In this document: positions 1 through 9,351 of the stretch, piece by piece | Layout: each line of letters begins with the position of its first letter | Position numbering within the stretch: position 1 is the first letter of the stretch | Assembly (NCBI GenBank): GCA_015494295.1 | Contig: WGBO01000043.1 | Coordinates: 1-64,000, forward strand | Direction of reading: 5' to 3' | DNA from: Gammaproteobacteria bacterium | GTDB taxonomy: Bacteria > Pseudomonadota > Gammaproteobacteria > DSM-19610 | Length of the DNA stretch: 64,000 bases | The notes under the pieces: model-generated | Told to the model about the DNA's origin: nothing | The model's database searches: none | What the model saw: the letters and a program-made list of their open reading frames with translations, nothing else | Made by a program: the position numbers and the translations under genes

Positions 1-24
1 CTCGGAGATGTGTATAAGAGACAG
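1..24 (+). other. Illumina Nextera adapter remnant (Tn5 mosaic end)
   Basis: Bases 6-24 are exactly the 19-base Tn5 mosaic end AGATGTGTATAAGAGACAG, and bases 1-5 (CTCGG) continue into the Nextera read-2 adapter. This is library-preparation sequence left at a contig end, not genome. The native sequence starts at about base 25. An apparent GTG start at base 10, whose reading frame opens MYKRQ, is a translation of this adapter and should be ignored. Confidence 0.97.
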
Positions 25-39
25 GGGTACAATAGGGGC

Positions 40-1185
40 ATGAAACTGAGCATTCTCAACGGCATCGACGAGGTCGATGCCGGCGCCTGGAACGCCGTGT
101 CGGGTACCGGCAACCCCTTCCTCCGCCACGAATTCCTGGCCGCCCTGGAGCGCAACGACTGCCTCGGTGAAACACACGGCTGGCTGCCCCGCCACCTCAC
201 CGCCTTCGATGACGCCGGTACGCTGGTCGGCGTGGTTCCCATGTACATCAAGGACAATTCCTACGGCGAGTTCGTGTTCGACTGGTCCTGGGCCGAGGCC
301 TATCAGCGCGCCGGCCTGCCCTACTACCCGAAGTCGGTGGTCGCCATACCCTACACGCCCACACCGGGGCCGCGCATTCTGGTCCATCCGCGCGCGGACC
401 GGGACACCGTTGCCGCGCAGCTCATCGAACTGGCGCGTGCCTGGTCGCAGAGCGAGGGGCTGTCTTCCCTGCACTGGCTGTTCACCAATGAACAGGACAC
501 GCGGCAACTGCGCGACCAGGGCTTCCTGATGCGGCTGGGCTGCCAGTTTCACTGGGAGAACCGTGGCTACCGCGACTTCGACGACTACCTGGAAACATTC
601 AACGCGCGCAAGCGCAAGAAGGTGCGCCGCGAGCGCCGCTATGTCGCCGAACAGGGCATCGACATCCGCGTGCTGCACGGGCACGAAGCCAGTGACGCGC
701 AACTGCGCAGCCTGCACGATTTCTACCGCATCACCTTCGAGAAAAAATGGGGACACCCGACGCTGAGCGAAGCCTTCTTCCGCGAGGTGGCGCGAACCAT
801 GGGCGATCAACTGGTGTTTTTCCTCGCCGAAAAACAGGGCGAGGCGGTGGCCGGGGCCATTTGCTTCCGCGGCGATGACACCCTGTACGGCCGCCACTGG
901 GGCTGCTACCAGGATTATCACAGCCTGCATTTCGAGGCCTGTTACTACCGCGGCATCGAGTACTGCATCGCGCACGGGCTGAAAGTTTTTCAGCCTGGCG
1001 CGCAGGGTGAACACAAGATCAGCCGCGGCTTTCTGCCCACGCCCACCTGGTCCGCGCACTGGATCGCCGATGATCGCTTCCGGGAACTGATCGCGCGCTT
1101 CCTCGATCACGAGACCGTGGCCATGCACGACTACATCGATGAGCTGCACGCACATTCACCGTTCCGCGAGGGCGCCGGCGCATGA
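40..1185 (+). CDS. GNAT/FemAB-like N-acyltransferase family protein (PF04339 type)
   Basis: The product is 381 residues from the ATG at 40; the longer frame starts inside adapter sequence. It matches the pattern of the PF04339 (DUF482) peptidoglycan-recognition/GNAT-fold family. It has an NPFLRHEFL block near residues 30-38, a [10 protein letters not shown] block near 80, a YYPK segment near 98, a basic [14 protein letters not shown] stretch near 190 and [14 protein letters not shown] near 305. The substrate is unknown; the fold suggests acyl or aminoacyl transfer. The stop overlaps the aat start as ATGA, so the two are co-translated. The upstream promoter lies outside the assembled sequence. 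Confidence 0.88.
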   Translation: MKLSILNGIDEVDAGAWNAVSGTGNPFLRHEFLAALERNDCLGETHGWLPRHLTAFDDAGTLVGVVPMYIKDNSYGEFVFDWSWAEAYQRAGLPYYPKSVVAIPYTPTPGPRILVHPRADRDTVAAQLIELARAWSQSEGLSSLHWLFTNEQDTRQLRDQGFLMRLGCQFHWENRGYRDFDDYLETFNARKRKKVRRERRYVAEQGIDIRVLHGHEASDAQLRSLHDFYRITFEKKWGHPTLSEAFFREVARTMGDQLVFFLAEKQGEAVAGAICFRGDDTLYGRHWGCYQDYHSLHFEACYYRGIEYCIAHGLKVFQPGAQGEHKISRGFLPTPTWSAHWIADDRFRELIARFLDHETVAMHDYIDELHAHSPFREGAGA

Positions 1186-1913
1186 ACCGACCCGGCCCCT
1201 GCTGGCTGCCACCCGGCGACGCGAAGGCCGCCTTCCCCGACCCGGAGCTGGCGCTGGCGGAACCCGACGGCCTGCTGGCGGTAGGCGGCGACCTGTCCCC
1301 GCAACGCCTGCTCAATGCCTACCGGCACGGCATATTCCCCTGGTACAGCGATGGCCAGCCGATCCTGTGGTGGTCGCCGGACCCGCGCGCGGTCTTCTAT
1401 CCCGACAGCCCCCGGGTGCCGCGCAGTCTGCGCAAGCTGCTGCGCAGGGGCGAGTTCCGCGTGACCGCCGACCGTGCCTTTGCCGAGGTGATCCACGCCT
1501 GCGCGGCGCCCCGCGACGGTCACGAGGGCACCTGGCTCACCGCCGAAATGATCGACGCCTATATCCGGCTCCACACGCTGGGGCACGCGCACTCGGTGGA
1601 ATGCTGGCGTGACGGCGAACTGGTGGGCGGCCTGTACGGCGTGGCCATCGGACGGGTGTTCTTCGGCGAGTCGATGTTCAGCCGCGTCAGCAACGCCTCG
1701 CGGGTGGCGTTCGTCCACCTGGCGCGGCAACTCGAGTCCTGGAACTACGGTCTGATCGACGGCCAGGTGCATTCACCGCACCTCGTCAGCCTGGGGGCGG
1801 TGGACATGCCGCGGCGGGAATTCCTGGCCAGGCTGGACGTGTTGTGCTCCCGGCCGCCGGCCACCGGCGCCTGGCGGGAATGGCCGGACTCCGGGAAGGG
1901 GGGAACGGCATGA
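1182..1913 (+). CDS. aat: Leucyl/phenylalanyl-tRNA--protein transferase
   Basis: A cytosolic enzyme of the N-end rule pathway that moves Leu or Phe from its tRNA onto proteins with N-terminal Lys or Arg, marking them for ClpS/ClpAP. The 243 residues carry the family blocks GLLAVGGDL (about 29-37), YRHGIFPWY (46-54), [33 protein letters not shown] and HLVSLGA. The block usually read as LIDCQ is LIDGQ here, a Cys-to-Gly change. The gene is coupled to bpt by an ATGA overlap. Its targets' adaptor and unfoldase, clpS and clpA, are only 1 kb away. Confidence 0.97.
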   Translation: MNRPGPCWLPPGDAKAAFPDPELALAEPDGLLAVGGDLSPQRLLNAYRHGIFPWYSDGQPILWWSPDPRAVFYPDSPRVPRSLRKLLRRGEFRVTADRAFAEVIHACAAPRDGHEGTWLTAEMIDAYIRLHTLGHAHSVECWRDGELVGGLYGVAIGRVFFGESMFSRVSNASRVAFVHLARQLESWNYGLIDGQVHSPHLVSLGAVDMPRREFLARLDVLCSRPPATGAWREWPDSGKGGTA

Positions 1914-2689
1914 AACAGGACGACAGCGCCGGCGAACGGACCCTGAAGTTCTACGCCACCGCGCCGCGTCCCTGCGCCTACCTGGAGGGCCGCAACGCGG
2001 TCTCGGTGTTTGCCGACCCGGACGCCAGCCTGTCGTCCGCCATCTACCACCAGCTCGCGCCACTGGGTTTCCGGCGCAGCGGCAAGGATCTGTACACGCC
2101 CTCCTGTCCGCACTGCAGGCAGTGCATCCCGGTGCGGGTGCGGGTGCGCGACTTCCGCCGCAGCCGCAACCAGCAGCGCGTGTGGCGGCGCAACCGCAAC
2201 GTCACCTGTACCCCGCTCGACACGCGCTTCCGAAAGGAACACTTCGACCTGTACCGCCGCTACCTGTCGGCGCGGCACGCCGGCGGCGGCATGGAAAACC
2301 CGGCGCCCGCGGATTACACCGGCTTCCTGACCAGCGGCTGGAGCGACACCCTGTTCCTGGAATTCCGCGCCGGCGGCGAGTTGCTGGCGATCGCGGTCAC
2401 CGACTGTCTGCCCGACGCCCTGTCCGCCGTGTACACCTTCTTCGACCCGGCGCAGGCGGCCCGCAGCCCCGGGACGCTCGCCATCCTCAGCCAGATCGAT
2501 ACCGCCCGCCAGCTCGGACTGGAATGGCTGTACCTCGGATACTGGATCCCGGAATGCCGCAAGATGGCCTACAAGTCCCGGTTCCGCCCGCTGCAGGTCC
2601 TGCGCGACGGCGAGTGGCGGGATTTCGACCCCGGGCGGGACTATTCGGAGCACCCGGCGGCGCCTTCCCCCTCATCCCCGATGGGATAA
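1910..2689 (+). CDS. bpt: Aspartate/glutamate leucyltransferase
   Basis: A bacterial protein transferase (Ate/Bpt family) that adds Leu to proteins with N-terminal Asp or Glu, the second branch of the Leu N-end rule. The ATG at 1910 overlaps the aat stop, giving 259 residues; a longer frame from 1844 would intrude into aat. It shows the N-terminal Cys cluster [11 protein letters not shown] (about 62-72), an R/N-rich segment after it, YTFFDP near 183 and the C-terminal [19 protein letters not shown] region typical of the family. It forms an operon with aat and the PF04339 gene. Confidence 0.96.
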   Translation: MKQDDSAGERTLKFYATAPRPCAYLEGRNAVSVFADPDASLSSAIYHQLAPLGFRRSGKDLYTPSCPHCRQCIPVRVRVRDFRRSRNQQRVWRRNRNVTCTPLDTRFRKEHFDLYRRYLSARHAGGGMENPAPADYTGFLTSGWSDTLFLEFRAGGELLAIAVTDCLPDALSAVYTFFDPAQAARSPGTLAILSQIDTARQLGLEWLYLGYWIPECRKMAYKSRFRPLQVLRDGEWRDFDPGRDYSEHPAAPSPSSPMG

Positions 2690-2758
2690 ATACCCCGCCG
2701 GCGCGGAATTCGGTTATACTTCGCGGCTGTTTCAGCCAGCGAACACAAGAGAGGAAAG

Positions 2759-2977
2759 GTGGCAAAAGAAGATCACATCGAAATGGAAGGCACGGTCATC
2801 GAGACCCTGCCCAACACCATGTTCCGCGTGGAACTCGAAAACGGGCACGTGGTGACAGCGCACATCTCCGGCAAGATGCGCAAGCACTACATCCGCATCC
2901 TCACCGGGGACAAGGTCACCGTGCAACTGACGCCGTACGATCTGACCAAGGGCCGCATCACCTACCGCGCCCGCTGA
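2759..2977 (+). CDS. infA: Translation initiation factor IF-1
   Basis: A 72-residue OB-fold protein that binds the ribosomal A site during initiation. Family hallmarks [31 protein letters not shown] and [11 protein letters not shown] are all present at the usual length. Translation starts at a GTG (2759), with the purine-rich GAGGAAAG immediately upstream acting as ribosome binding site. The gene lies between bpt and the convergent clpA, the usual gammaproteobacterial order. Confidence 0.98.
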   Translation: MAKEDHIEMEGTVIETLPNTMFRVELENGHVVTAHISGKMRKHYIRILTGDKVTVQLTPYDLTKGRITYRAR

Positions 2978-2988
2978 CGTACCCGGTC

Positions 2989-3008
2989 AGCCGGCGGCTC
3001 CGCCGGCT
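2989..3008. terminator. GC-rich hairpin between convergent infA and clpA
   Basis: AGCCGGCG (2989-2996) and CGCCGGCT (3001-3008) form a perfect 8-bp stem with a 4-base loop. It sits between the infA stop and the clpA stop and overlaps the clpA stop codon. No T-tract follows on either strand, so it is a stop hairpin at best. Confidence 0.45.
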
Positions 3009-5268
3009 AGACGGCCTTCTCTTCTTCCAGGATGTCGTGAACCAGTTCGCCGTTCTCGGCGCGGATCACCAGTTGTCCGCCATTGGCGAGGCGCCCGAAC
3101 AACAACTCCTCCGCCAGCGGCTTCTTGACGTATTCCTGGATCACGCGCGCCATCGGCCGCGCCCCCATCTTCGGATCGAAACCGTGTTCGGCCAGCCATT
3201 CGCGCGCCGAGTCCTCGAACTCCACGGTCACACCCTTGTCCTGTAACTGCGCTTCCAGTTCGTAGATGAACTTGTCGACCACGCGGGTGATGACCGCTGG
3301 ATCGAGCGCCTTGAACTGAATGATGGCGTCGAGGCGGTTGCGGAACTCGGGGCTGAACAGCTTCCTGATCGCCTCCATGCCGTCGGTGGAATGATCCTGG
3401 TGCGTGAAACCGATGGACGGCCGGCTCATCTCGCTGGCGCCCGCGTTGGTGGTCATCACGATCACCACGTTGCGGAAATCGGCCTTGCGCCCGTTGTTGT
3501 CTGTGAGCGTGCCGTGGTCCATTACCTGTAGCAGCAGGTTGAAGACATCCGGGTGCGCCTTTTCCACTTCGTCGAGCAGCAGCACCGCGTGCGGATGCTT
3601 GGTGATCGCCTCGGTGAGCAGGCCGCCCTGATCGAAACCGACGTAGCCGGGCGGCGCGCCGATCAGGCGCGACACGGTATGCCGCTCCATATACTCCGAC
3701 ATGTCGAAACGAATCAGTTCGATACCGAGGATCATCGACAACTGGCGCGTCACCTCCGTCTTGCCGACACCGGTGGGGCCGGCGAACAGGAAGGAACCGA
3801 TCGGCTTGTCCTCGTTGCCGAGACCGGAACGCGACATCTTGATGGCGCCGGCCAGCGTCTCGATGGCCTCGTCCTGGCCATACACGACCATCTTCAGGTC
3901 ACGCTCCAGGGTGCGCAGCGAATCCTTGTCCGACGCCGATACCGTCTTCGGCGGGATACGCGCGATCTTCGAAACGATGGCCTCGATGTCGTTGACGCCG
4001 ATAGTCTTCTTGCGCCGCGACGGCGGCAACAGCCGCTGGCTGGCGCCGGCCTCGTCGATCACGTCGATGGCCTTGTCGGGCAGGAAGCGGTCGTTGATAT
4101 AGCGCGACGACAGTTCCACCGCGGTACGCAGGGCCTTGAGCGAATATTTGACGTCGTGGTGTTCCTCGAAGCGCGACTTCAGGCCCTTGAGGATGCTCAC
4201 GGCCTCATCGATGGTCGGCTCCGGCACGTCGATCTTCTGGAAGCGCCGCGCCAGCGCCCGGTCCTTTTCGAAAATGCCCCGGTACTCCTGGTAGGTGGTG
4301 GAACCGATGCACTTGAGTTCACCCGAGGCCAGCATCGGCTTGATCAGGTTGGAAGCATCCATCACACCGCCGGACGCCGCGCCGGCGCCGATGATGGTAT
4401 GGATTTCGTCGATGAACAGAATCGCGCCCTCTTCCTTGCGCAACTGGCTGAGCACACTCTTCAGGCGCTTTTCGAAGTCGCCACGGTACTTGGTGCCGGC
4501 GACCAGCGCGCCGAGATCCAGCGAGTAGATGGTGGCGTTGAGCAGGATGTCCGGCACCTCGCCATCGACGATGAGCTTGGCCAGGCCCTCGGCCAGCGCG
4601 GTCTTGCCGACGCCGGCCTCGCCCACGTAGAGGGGATTGTTCTTGCGCCGACGGCACAGGATCTGGATGGTGCGCTCGACCTCGTGACGGCGGCCGATGA
4701 GCGGGTCGATCTTGCCCTTCATCGCCATTTCGTTGAGGTTGGTCGCAAAACTCTCCAGCGGTTTCTTCTGGGTGTTCTCGGTGTTGCCGGCGGTCTCGTT
4801 CTCGGTGGCCGACTCCTCCTCGCGACTGTCGCCGGACACCTTGGAAATGCCGTGCGAGATGTAGTTCACCACGTCCAGGCGGGTGACGTCCTGCTTGTTG
4901 AGGAAATAGGCCGCCTGGGATTCCTGCTCGCTGAAGATCGCCACCAGCACATTGGCGCCGGTGACTTCCTTCTTGCCGGAAGACTGCACATGGAACACCG
5001 CCCGCTGCAGCACGCGCTGGAAGCCCAGTGTTGGCTGGGTTTCGCGGTTGTCGTTGGGCGGCAGCAGAGGGGTGGTTTCATCGAGGAAGGTGGTCAGTTC
5101 TTTCTTGAGCACCTCGAGGTCAGCGCCGGCGGAACGGAGCACCTCGGCCGCCGCCGGGTTGTCCAGCAGGGCGAGCAGCAGATGCTCGACCGTCATGAAC
5201 TCGTGGCGCTTTTCGCGGGCCTCCTTGAAGGCCAGGTTGAGTGTGAACTCCAGTTCCTTGCTTAACAT
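3007..5268 (-). CDS. clpA: ATP-dependent Clp protease ATP-binding subunit ClpA
   Basis: An AAA+ unfoldase that feeds substrates, including N-end-rule proteins delivered by ClpS, to the ClpP peptidase. The 753 residues comprise an N-terminal Clp-N repeat domain (about 1-145), an acidic Glu/Asn-rich linker near 150-165, a first AAA module (Walker A GEAGVGKTA near 217, Walker B ILFIDEIHT), and a second AAA module (Walker A GPTGVGKTE near 493, LLLDEVEKAH). The C-terminal ClpB_D2-small domain closes the protein. The ATG has GAGGTAG upstream. It follows clpS by 31 bases on the same strand, so the pair is an operon. Confidence 0.98.
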   Translation of the reverse strand: MLSKELEFTLNLAFKEAREKRHEFMTVEHLLLALLDNPAAAEVLRSAGADLEVLKKELTTFLDETTPLLPPNDNRETQPTLGFQRVLQRAVFHVQSSGKKEVTGANVLVAIFSEQESQAAYFLNKQDVTRLDVVNYISHGISKVSGDSREEESATENETAGNTENTQKKPLESFATNLNEMAMKGKIDPLIGRRHEVERTIQILCRRRKNNPLYVGEAGVGKTALAEGLAKLIVDGEVPDILLNATIYSLDLGALVAGTKYRGDFEKRLKSVLSQLRKEEGAILFIDEIHTIIGAGAASGGVMDASNLIKPMLASGELKCIGSTTYQEYRGIFEKDRALARRFQKIDVPEPTIDEAVSILKGLKSRFEEHHDVKYSLKALRTAVELSSRYINDRFLPDKAIDVIDEAGASQRLLPPSRRKKTIGVNDIEAIVSKIARIPPKTVSASDKDSLRTLERDLKMVVYGQDEAIETLAGAIKMSRSGLGNEDKPIGSFLFAGPTGVGKTEVTRQLSMILGIELIRFDMSEYMERHTVSRLIGAPPGYVGFDQGGLLTEAITKHPHAVLLLDEVEKAHPDVFNLLLQVMDHGTLTDNNGRKADFRNVVIVMTTNAGASEMSRPSIGFTHQDHSTDGMEAIRKLFSPEFRNRLDAIIQFKALDPAVITRVVDKFIYELEAQLQDKGVTVEFEDSAREWLAEHGFDPKMGARPMARVIQEYVKKPLAEELLFGRLANGGQLVIRAENGELVHDILEEEKAV

Positions 5269-5299
5269 CTTTGACTACCTCGACTACTGCATTTCGCTG

Positions 5300-5620
5300 C
5301 TACGCCTCCTCCATGGCACAAAGAAGCGGATGATCGTTCTGCCGCGCGAACTCGTTGGCCTGCGCGACCTTGGTTTCCGCCACTTCCCGTGTAAAGACTC
5401 CACAAACCCCCTTGCCCCGGGTGTGTACGTGGAGCATCACCTGTGTTGCCTTCTCCCTGGACATGCCAAAAAGCTGTTCCAGCAACATGACCACAAACTC
5501 CATCGGCGTGTAGTCATCGTTGTGCAACACAACCTTGTACATTGGCGGTTGCTTGAGCTTCGGCCTGGCTTCCAGTACCGAAAGCCCCTGATCCCCGGAA
5601 TGTCGTGTGTCCTTTCCCAT
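5300..5620 (-). CDS. clpS: ATP-dependent Clp protease adaptor ClpS
   Basis: A 106-residue adaptor that binds N-degron residues and hands substrates to ClpA. The substrate-pocket motif [13 protein letters not shown] (about 34-46), the Met-rich helix and [12 protein letters not shown] match the family. The ATG at 5620 (MGKDTRH) is preferred over one three codons upstream because family members begin close to this point. The gene is first in a clpS-clpA operon and divergent from cspD. Confidence 0.96.
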   Translation of the reverse strand: MGKDTRHSGDQGLSVLEARPKLKQPPMYKVVLHNDDYTPMEFVVMLLEQLFGMSREKATQVMLHVHTRGKGVCGVFTREVAETKVAQANEFARQNDHPLLCAMEEA

Positions 5621-5913
5621 AGTCCGCAAGTGTAACTGATTAGACCATTCCCGGCGTCAGATTATCAACGCTTTTCTGACAAGATACACCTGAAATCCTT
5701 GCCTGCAAAGCGCGTGCCTGACCCAGTAATTGTAGGGAAAATCCGCAACATCAGGATTACTTGACTAATTTGGTCGGGCGACTAACAATTAGTGGATTCC
5801 CGCAAGGGGATCAAAGGAGTGGTTGTTCTCGCCTGGGGGGTGTGGAACGACGCGTTCATCAATAAAAAGCAGGTGGATAATCCGCCATACAGAACGAAGT
5901 GAGGAGCAAGGCC

Positions 5914-6138
5914 ATGGCGACAGGTATCGTTAAGTGGTTCAGTAACGCTAAGGGTTACGGTTTTATCTCTCCGGACGAGGGCGGCGACGACATTTTCGCC
6001 CACTTCTCATCCATCGAAATGGAAGGTTACAAAAGTCTGAAGGAAGGCCAGCGCGTCGAGTTCGACGTCTCGAATGGCCCGAAAGGCCTGCAGGCCAGCA
6101 AGATCATGCTGGCGCCCGGCAGTTCCGCCAGCCAGTAA
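5914..6138 (+). CDS. cspD: Cold-shock domain protein (CspD-like)
   Basis: A 74-residue single cold-shock domain that binds single-stranded nucleic acid. RNP1 (KGYGFISP, about 13-20) and RNP2 (DIFAHFS, about 28-34) are both present. The ATG at 5914 is chosen because GAGGAG (5901-5906) sits at the right distance; an in-frame GTG at 5899 would lie inside that ribosome binding site. The position next to clpS/clpA is the conserved cspD locus. In E. coli CspD is a stationary-phase replication inhibitor; the same role here is inferred from synteny only. Confidence 0.93.
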   Translation: MATGIVKWFSNAKGYGFISPDEGGDDIFAHFSSIEMEGYKSLKEGQRVEFDVSNGPKGLQASKIMLAPGSSASQ

Positions 6139-6166
6139 CCCACCCGGACGGGACATACTGAAATCA

Positions 6167-6201
6167 CCGCCATCGGCCCGTCAGGCAAGGGCCGATGGCG
6201 G
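6167..6201. terminator. Strong hairpin between convergent cspD and icd
   Basis: CCGCCATCGGCCC (6167-6179) pairs perfectly with GGGCCGATGGCGG (6189-6201) across a 9-base loop, giving a 13-bp stem in the 71-base gap between the cspD and icd stops. There is no T-run on either side. Position and symmetry suggest a shared bidirectional stop or 3'-end protecting hairpin. Confidence 0.6.
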
Positions 6202-6209
6202 CGTGCGTC

Positions 6210-7466
6210 CTACATATTGTCGATAATGGCCTGACCGAATCCCGAACAGCTCACCTTGGTGGCCCCTTCCATCAGGCGATCGAGGTCATAGGTCACCGTC
6301 TTGGCCGCGATCGCGCCCGACAGCCCGTTGATGATAAGGTCGGCCGCATCGTTCCATCCCAGGTGGCGCAGCATCATCTCCGCCGACAGGATCAGTGAGG
6401 CCGGGTTGACCTGATCCTTGCCGGCATACTTGGGCGCCGTGCCATGGGTCGCCTCGAACAATGCCACGGCGTCAGACAGGTTCGCGCCGGGCGCCATGCC
6501 GATACCGCCGACCTGCGCCGCCAGCGCATCGGAAATGTAGTCGCCGTTGAGGTTGAGCGTGGCGATCACGCTGTACTCGGCCGGGCGCAGCAGGATCTGC
6601 TGCAGGAAGGCGTCAGCGATCACGTCCTTGACGACGATCTCGCGGCCGGTGCGGGGGTTCCTGAAGCTGCACCAGGGGCCGCCGTCGATTTCCTCGGCAC
6701 CAAATTCCTCTTTCGCCAGCTGGTAGCCCCAGTTCTTGAAGGCGCCCTCGGTGAACTTCATGATGTTGCCCTTGTGCACCAGCGTCAGCGAATCACGGTC
6801 CTGGTCGATGGTGTACTGGATAGCGCGTCGTACCAGGCGCTTGGTGCCCTCCTCCGAAACCGGCTTGACGCCGATACCCGAAGTCTCCGGGAAACGGATC
6901 CTGGTGACGCCCATTTCGTTCTGCAGAAAGTCGATGACCTTCTTCACCTCGTCGGAACCGGCCTCCCACTCGATGCCCGCGTAGATATCCTCGGAGTTCT
7001 CGCGGAAGATCACCATGTTGGTCTTCTCCGGCTCCTTGAGAGGGCTGGGCGTGCCGTCGAAATAGCGCACCGGGCGCTGACAGACGTACAGGTCGAGTTC
7101 CTGGCGCAGCGCCACGTTCAGCGAACGGATGCCGCCGCCCACCGGCGTTGTCAATGGGCCCTTGATGGACACGCTGAAATCGCGGATCGCATCCAGCGTC
7201 TCGTCCGGCAGCCAGGTGTTGTCGCCGTACACGGCGTTGGCCTTTTCGCCGGCATAGATTTCCATCCAGCTTATCTTGCGCTTGCCGCCAAAGGCCTTGT
7301 CCACCGCGGCATCCACCACCTGGCGCATGACCGGCGTGATATCGACGCCGATACCGTCGCCCTCGATGAAAGGCACGATAGGCTGGTCCGGTACGTTCAA
7401 CGACAGATCGTCGTTGACAGTGATTTTCTCGCCCTGCCCGGGCACGCTGATCTTCTGATATCCCAT
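6210..7466 (-). CDS. icd: NADP-dependent isocitrate dehydrogenase
   Basis: Oxidises isocitrate to 2-oxoglutarate in the TCA cycle. The product is 418 residues from the ATG at 7466 (MGYQKISVP), with AGGAAT just upstream; a longer open frame to 7598 runs into a palindromic repeat and is not coding. Substrate segment [13 protein letters not shown] contains the serine that AceK phosphorylates in E. coli. [12 protein letters not shown] and the coenzyme loop [18 protein letters not shown], with KY, indicate NADP rather than NAD. The other TCA gene in the window is acnA at 13763. Confidence 0.97.
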   Translation of the reverse strand: MGYQKISVPGQGEKITVNDDLSLNVPDQPIVPFIEGDGIGVDITPVMRQVVDAAVDKAFGGKRKISWMEIYAGEKANAVYGDNTWLPDETLDAIRDFSVSIKGPLTTPVGGGIRSLNVALRQELDLYVCQRPVRYFDGTPSPLKEPEKTNMVIFRENSEDIYAGIEWEAGSDEVKKVIDFLQNEMGVTRIRFPETSGIGVKPVSEEGTKRLVRRAIQYTIDQDRDSLTLVHKGNIMKFTEGAFKNWGYQLAKEEFGAEEIDGGPWCSFRNPRTGREIVVKDVIADAFLQQILLRPAEYSVIATLNLNGDYISDALAAQVGGIGMAPGANLSDAVALFEATHGTAPKYAGKDQVNPASLILSAEMMLRHLGWNDAADLIINGLSGAIAAKTVTYDLDRLMEGATKVSCSGFGQAIIDNM

Positions 7467-7501
7467 GATGGATTCCTGACTCGGCTGAAAAAGATCGCGC
7501 G

Positions 7502-7529
7502 ATTGTACCAGAGCCCCCCCAGTCCACAA
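7502..7529 (-). promoter_or_regulatory. Candidate sigma-70 promoter of icd
   Basis: On the minus strand TACAAT (7507-7502) is a 5/6 match to -10. TTGTGG (7529-7524) lies 16 bases upstream as a weak -35 (3/6). It would give a leader of about 30 bases before the icd ATG. Confidence 0.35.
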
Positions 7530-7540
7530 ATAAAATCCTG

Positions 7541-7587
7541 AAAAGGGGACGGAGGCATTTTTCCAATAAATGCCTCCGTCCCCTTTT
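7541..7587. repeat. 20-bp perfect palindrome, REP-like element
   Basis: Arm 7541-7560 (AAAAGGGGACGGAGGCATTT) is the exact reverse complement of arm 7568-7587, with a 7-base loop. It lies upstream of the icd promoter and beyond the terminator of the next gene. AAAAGGGGAC-type palindromes of this kind are familiar as dispersed REP-like units in gammaproteobacteria, often linked to TnpA-REP (Y1) transposases. No other copy was noticed in this window. Confidence 0.8.
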
Positions 7588-7599
7588 TCGAGATGCAAT

Positions 7600-7634
7600 A
7601 AAAAACCCCCGCAGCGGGCACGCTGCGGGGGTTT
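7600..7634 (-). terminator. Intrinsic terminator of the 7655-8572 gene
   Basis: CCCCCGCAGC (7606-7615) pairs with GCTGCGGGGG (7622-7631), extended by three A-T pairs. On the minus strand the stem is followed by six U. It lies 20 bases after the stop of the periplasmic-protein gene on that strand. Confidence 0.85.
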
Positions 7635-7654
7635 CGGTGCAACCGGGTGGTTGC

Positions 7655-8572
7655 CTAGATGTCGCCGCCGGCGGCGTCGATCAGGGCTTCTTCAATGGCG
7701 TTCGGGGCGCACATGATGTTGAAGAAGGTCGCGCCGGTGTCGCTCTGGATCATCGGCAGATGCGGCCAGCTGATCGCGATGCGGAAGCGGGCGTACAGGG
7801 CGTAGACGTCACCGTCGGACACCAGGATCTCATAGGGCAGATGACCGGTGGAACGGATGGCGTCCTTGTCGACGCGGCTCATGATGTACTCGTCACCGCT
7901 GCAGCCGCTGTCGTTCAGCGCTACGCCGAAGACGGTTTCGTTACGGCCGGGGATGTCGATGCGGTACACCTTGGTGGCGCCACCTCGACCCTGGGCCAGG
8001 CCTTCCTCGACCGCGGCCACGGCTTCTTCGTAGCTGTCGTACTCAGCCAGTTCGGAAGGATCGTCGAAGTACTCCATGCCGAACATGTAGTGGTACTTGC
8101 GCAGATCGGCGGCAGACAGCTTCTTGTCGCCGGTGCCGTACTCGGTCTTCTTGCCCAGCGCGGCCTCGAGACTCTGCAGAGCCTTGGCCGGACCAGAGGT
8201 GTCTTCCAGCCGGTAGGCATTGGCGAAGTACATCGGGTTGGTGTAGCTGACCTGGATCTCGTCACCCACCTGGGTCAGGGTCACGCGCTGGCCGGCAGCA
8301 TAACCGCCGAACTCGGTGCTGGCGGCAGCCTTCTTCAGGTCATCGTTGGTGATAGCCATGACGATGGCGCCGTCGTAGGGCGAGTAGGAACCGGCGATCT
8401 CGAAACCGGCCGCCTCGACCTTGCCCTTGACCTCATCGGCGATCGCCTGGATGTCACCACTGGTGGTGTAACCCAGAACGAACGGCTTCAGGGCTTCTTC
8501 GGCAAAGGCATTGCCAAAACTGAGCGCTACCAGTGCGCCGGAAATAAACAACTGTTTTACGACTTTGAGCAT
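7655..8572 (-). CDS. Secreted/periplasmic protein of unknown function
   Basis: 305 residues with a clear Sec signal peptide ([17 protein letters not shown], cleavage near residue 24). The region about 30-125 ([30 protein letters not shown]) vaguely recalls the DUF302 fold, but I cannot assign it firmly. The rest is soluble, mildly acidic, with two late Cys residues that could form a disulfide. AGGAGG lies 9 bases before the ATG, suggesting strong translation. The gene is monocistronic, with its own terminator and a leader of about 180 bases. Confidence 0.85.
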   Translation of the reverse strand: MLKVVKQLFISGALVALSFGNAFAEEALKPFVLGYTTSGDIQAIADEVKGKVEAAGFEIAGSYSPYDGAIVMAITNDDLKKAAASTEFGGYAAGQRVTLTQVGDEIQVSYTNPMYFANAYRLEDTSGPAKALQSLEAALGKKTEYGTGDKKLSAADLRKYHYMFGMEYFDDPSELAEYDSYEEAVAAVEEGLAQGRGGATKVYRIDIPGRNETVFGVALNDSGCSGDEYIMSRVDKDAIRSTGHLPYEILVSDGDVYALYARFRIAISWPHLPMIQSDTGATFFNIMCAPNAIEEALIDAAGGDI

Positions 8573-8757
8573 GATGACTCCTCCTCACGTTTTGTCGTGA
8601 TATCTCTTTTGGGTTTCTGCGGGAATCTGCGCGGGGCAACTCCTGCATTATTATTATGGCCTTCGCCTCTTTGCCGGCTCCCCGGGCTCGTATACCTGCT
8701 GACGTTCCAGAGGAACCGGAGGCGAACCCGCGCAAATTGGCGTCGGTCATGGTTGCT

Positions 8758-8785
8758 ACTTTATGTGGACGGTTGGCAATGTCAA
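8758..8785 (-). promoter_or_regulatory. Candidate promoter of the secreted-protein gene
   Basis: On the minus strand a perfect -35 TTGACA (8785-8780) is followed after 16 bases by TAAAGT (8763-8758), a 4/6 match to -10. Confidence 0.5.
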
Positions 8786-8830
8786 GTCTATGACGCATCC
8801 GCCGATCAATTATTTTCACGCCTCGATTCA

Positions 8831-8859
8831 ATTACAAAAGCTAAGCGATTGTTTATACT
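8831..8859 (+). promoter_or_regulatory. Candidate promoter of nudJ-mnmA
   Basis: ATTACA (8831-8836, 4/6) and TATACT (8854-8859, 5/6) are spaced by 17 bases. The predicted start near 8866 leaves a leader of about 30 bases to the nudJ ATG. Confidence 0.45.
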
Positions 8860-8896
8860 TTAATTCATCATTTTCAAGAGGCATCCTGTCGTTATC

Positions 8897-9343
8897 ATGG
8901 TCTGGAAACCGCGCGTGACTGTCGCCGTTATCTGCGAAAAAAACGGACAATTTCTTATGGTTGAGGAGCGCGTGCACGGGCGTATCCGCTTCAACCAGCC
9001 GGCCGGCCACCTGGAGGACGGCGAAAGCCTGGTCGACGCCGCCGTCCGGGAATGCCACGAGGAGACCGCCTGGCGCTTCCGGCCCGAGGCCCTCGTGGGG
9101 CTGTATCGCTGGCGCAACGCGGCGAACGGCGACACCTTCCTGCGCGCAACCTTCTGCGGCGAATGCCTCGACCATGACCCCGAACGGGCGCTGGACACCG
9201 ACATTCTCGCCGCGCACTGGATGTCGCTCGCCGACATCCGCGGCCACGAAGCGGACCTGCGCAGCCCGCTGGTTCTGCGCTCGATTGGCGACTACCTCGC
9301 CGGCAAACGCTATCCGCTCGACCTGCTGGTCGACGTCGACTGA
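8897..9343 (+). CDS. nudJ: NUDIX hydrolase, NudJ/YmfB-like
   Basis: A 148-residue NUDIX pyrophosphatase; E. coli NudJ acts on HMP-PP and nucleoside triphosphates. The Nudix box begins GHLEDGESL near residue 36 and ends REC-H-EETAW. All catalytic Glu residues are kept, while the box's last Gly (EExG) is Ala. The gene sits 8 bases before mnmA, the conserved nudJ-mnmA-hflD-purB order, which supports the name. Confidence 0.9.
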   Translation: MVWKPRVTVAVICEKNGQFLMVEERVHGRIRFNQPAGHLEDGESLVDAAVRECHEETAWRFRPEALVGLYRWRNAANGDTFLRATFCGECLDHDPERALDTDILAAHWMSLADIRGHEADLRSPLVLRSIGDYLAGKRYPLDLLVDVD

Positions 9344-9351
9344 GTCCGGCC

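Larger units (their letters stand above)
8573..8896. other. Divergent intergenic region, 324 bp, no gene seen
   Basis: It separates the minus-strand secreted-protein gene from nudJ. It holds opposing promoter candidates at 8758-8785 (minus) and 8831-8859 (plus). The minus transcript would have a leader of about 180 bases. I tested that leader for a c-di-GMP-I riboswitch pattern and did not find one. No tRNA-like or other RNA fold was recognised. Confidence 0.6.

Noticed and set aside
10..39. GTG start giving a MYKRQ N-terminal extension of the first gene
   Set aside because: It lies in Nextera adapter sequence; the ATG at 40 fits the family length.
3553..5265. 570-codon open frame antisense to clpA
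   Set aside because: Shadow frame; clpA is full length and clearly real.
8573..8751. Possible c-di-GMP-I (GEMM) riboswitch in the leader of the secreted-protein gene
   Set aside because: Short GGCAAAG and GGCC pieces are present, but the conserved GACGCAAAGCC core and the receptor stem are missing.
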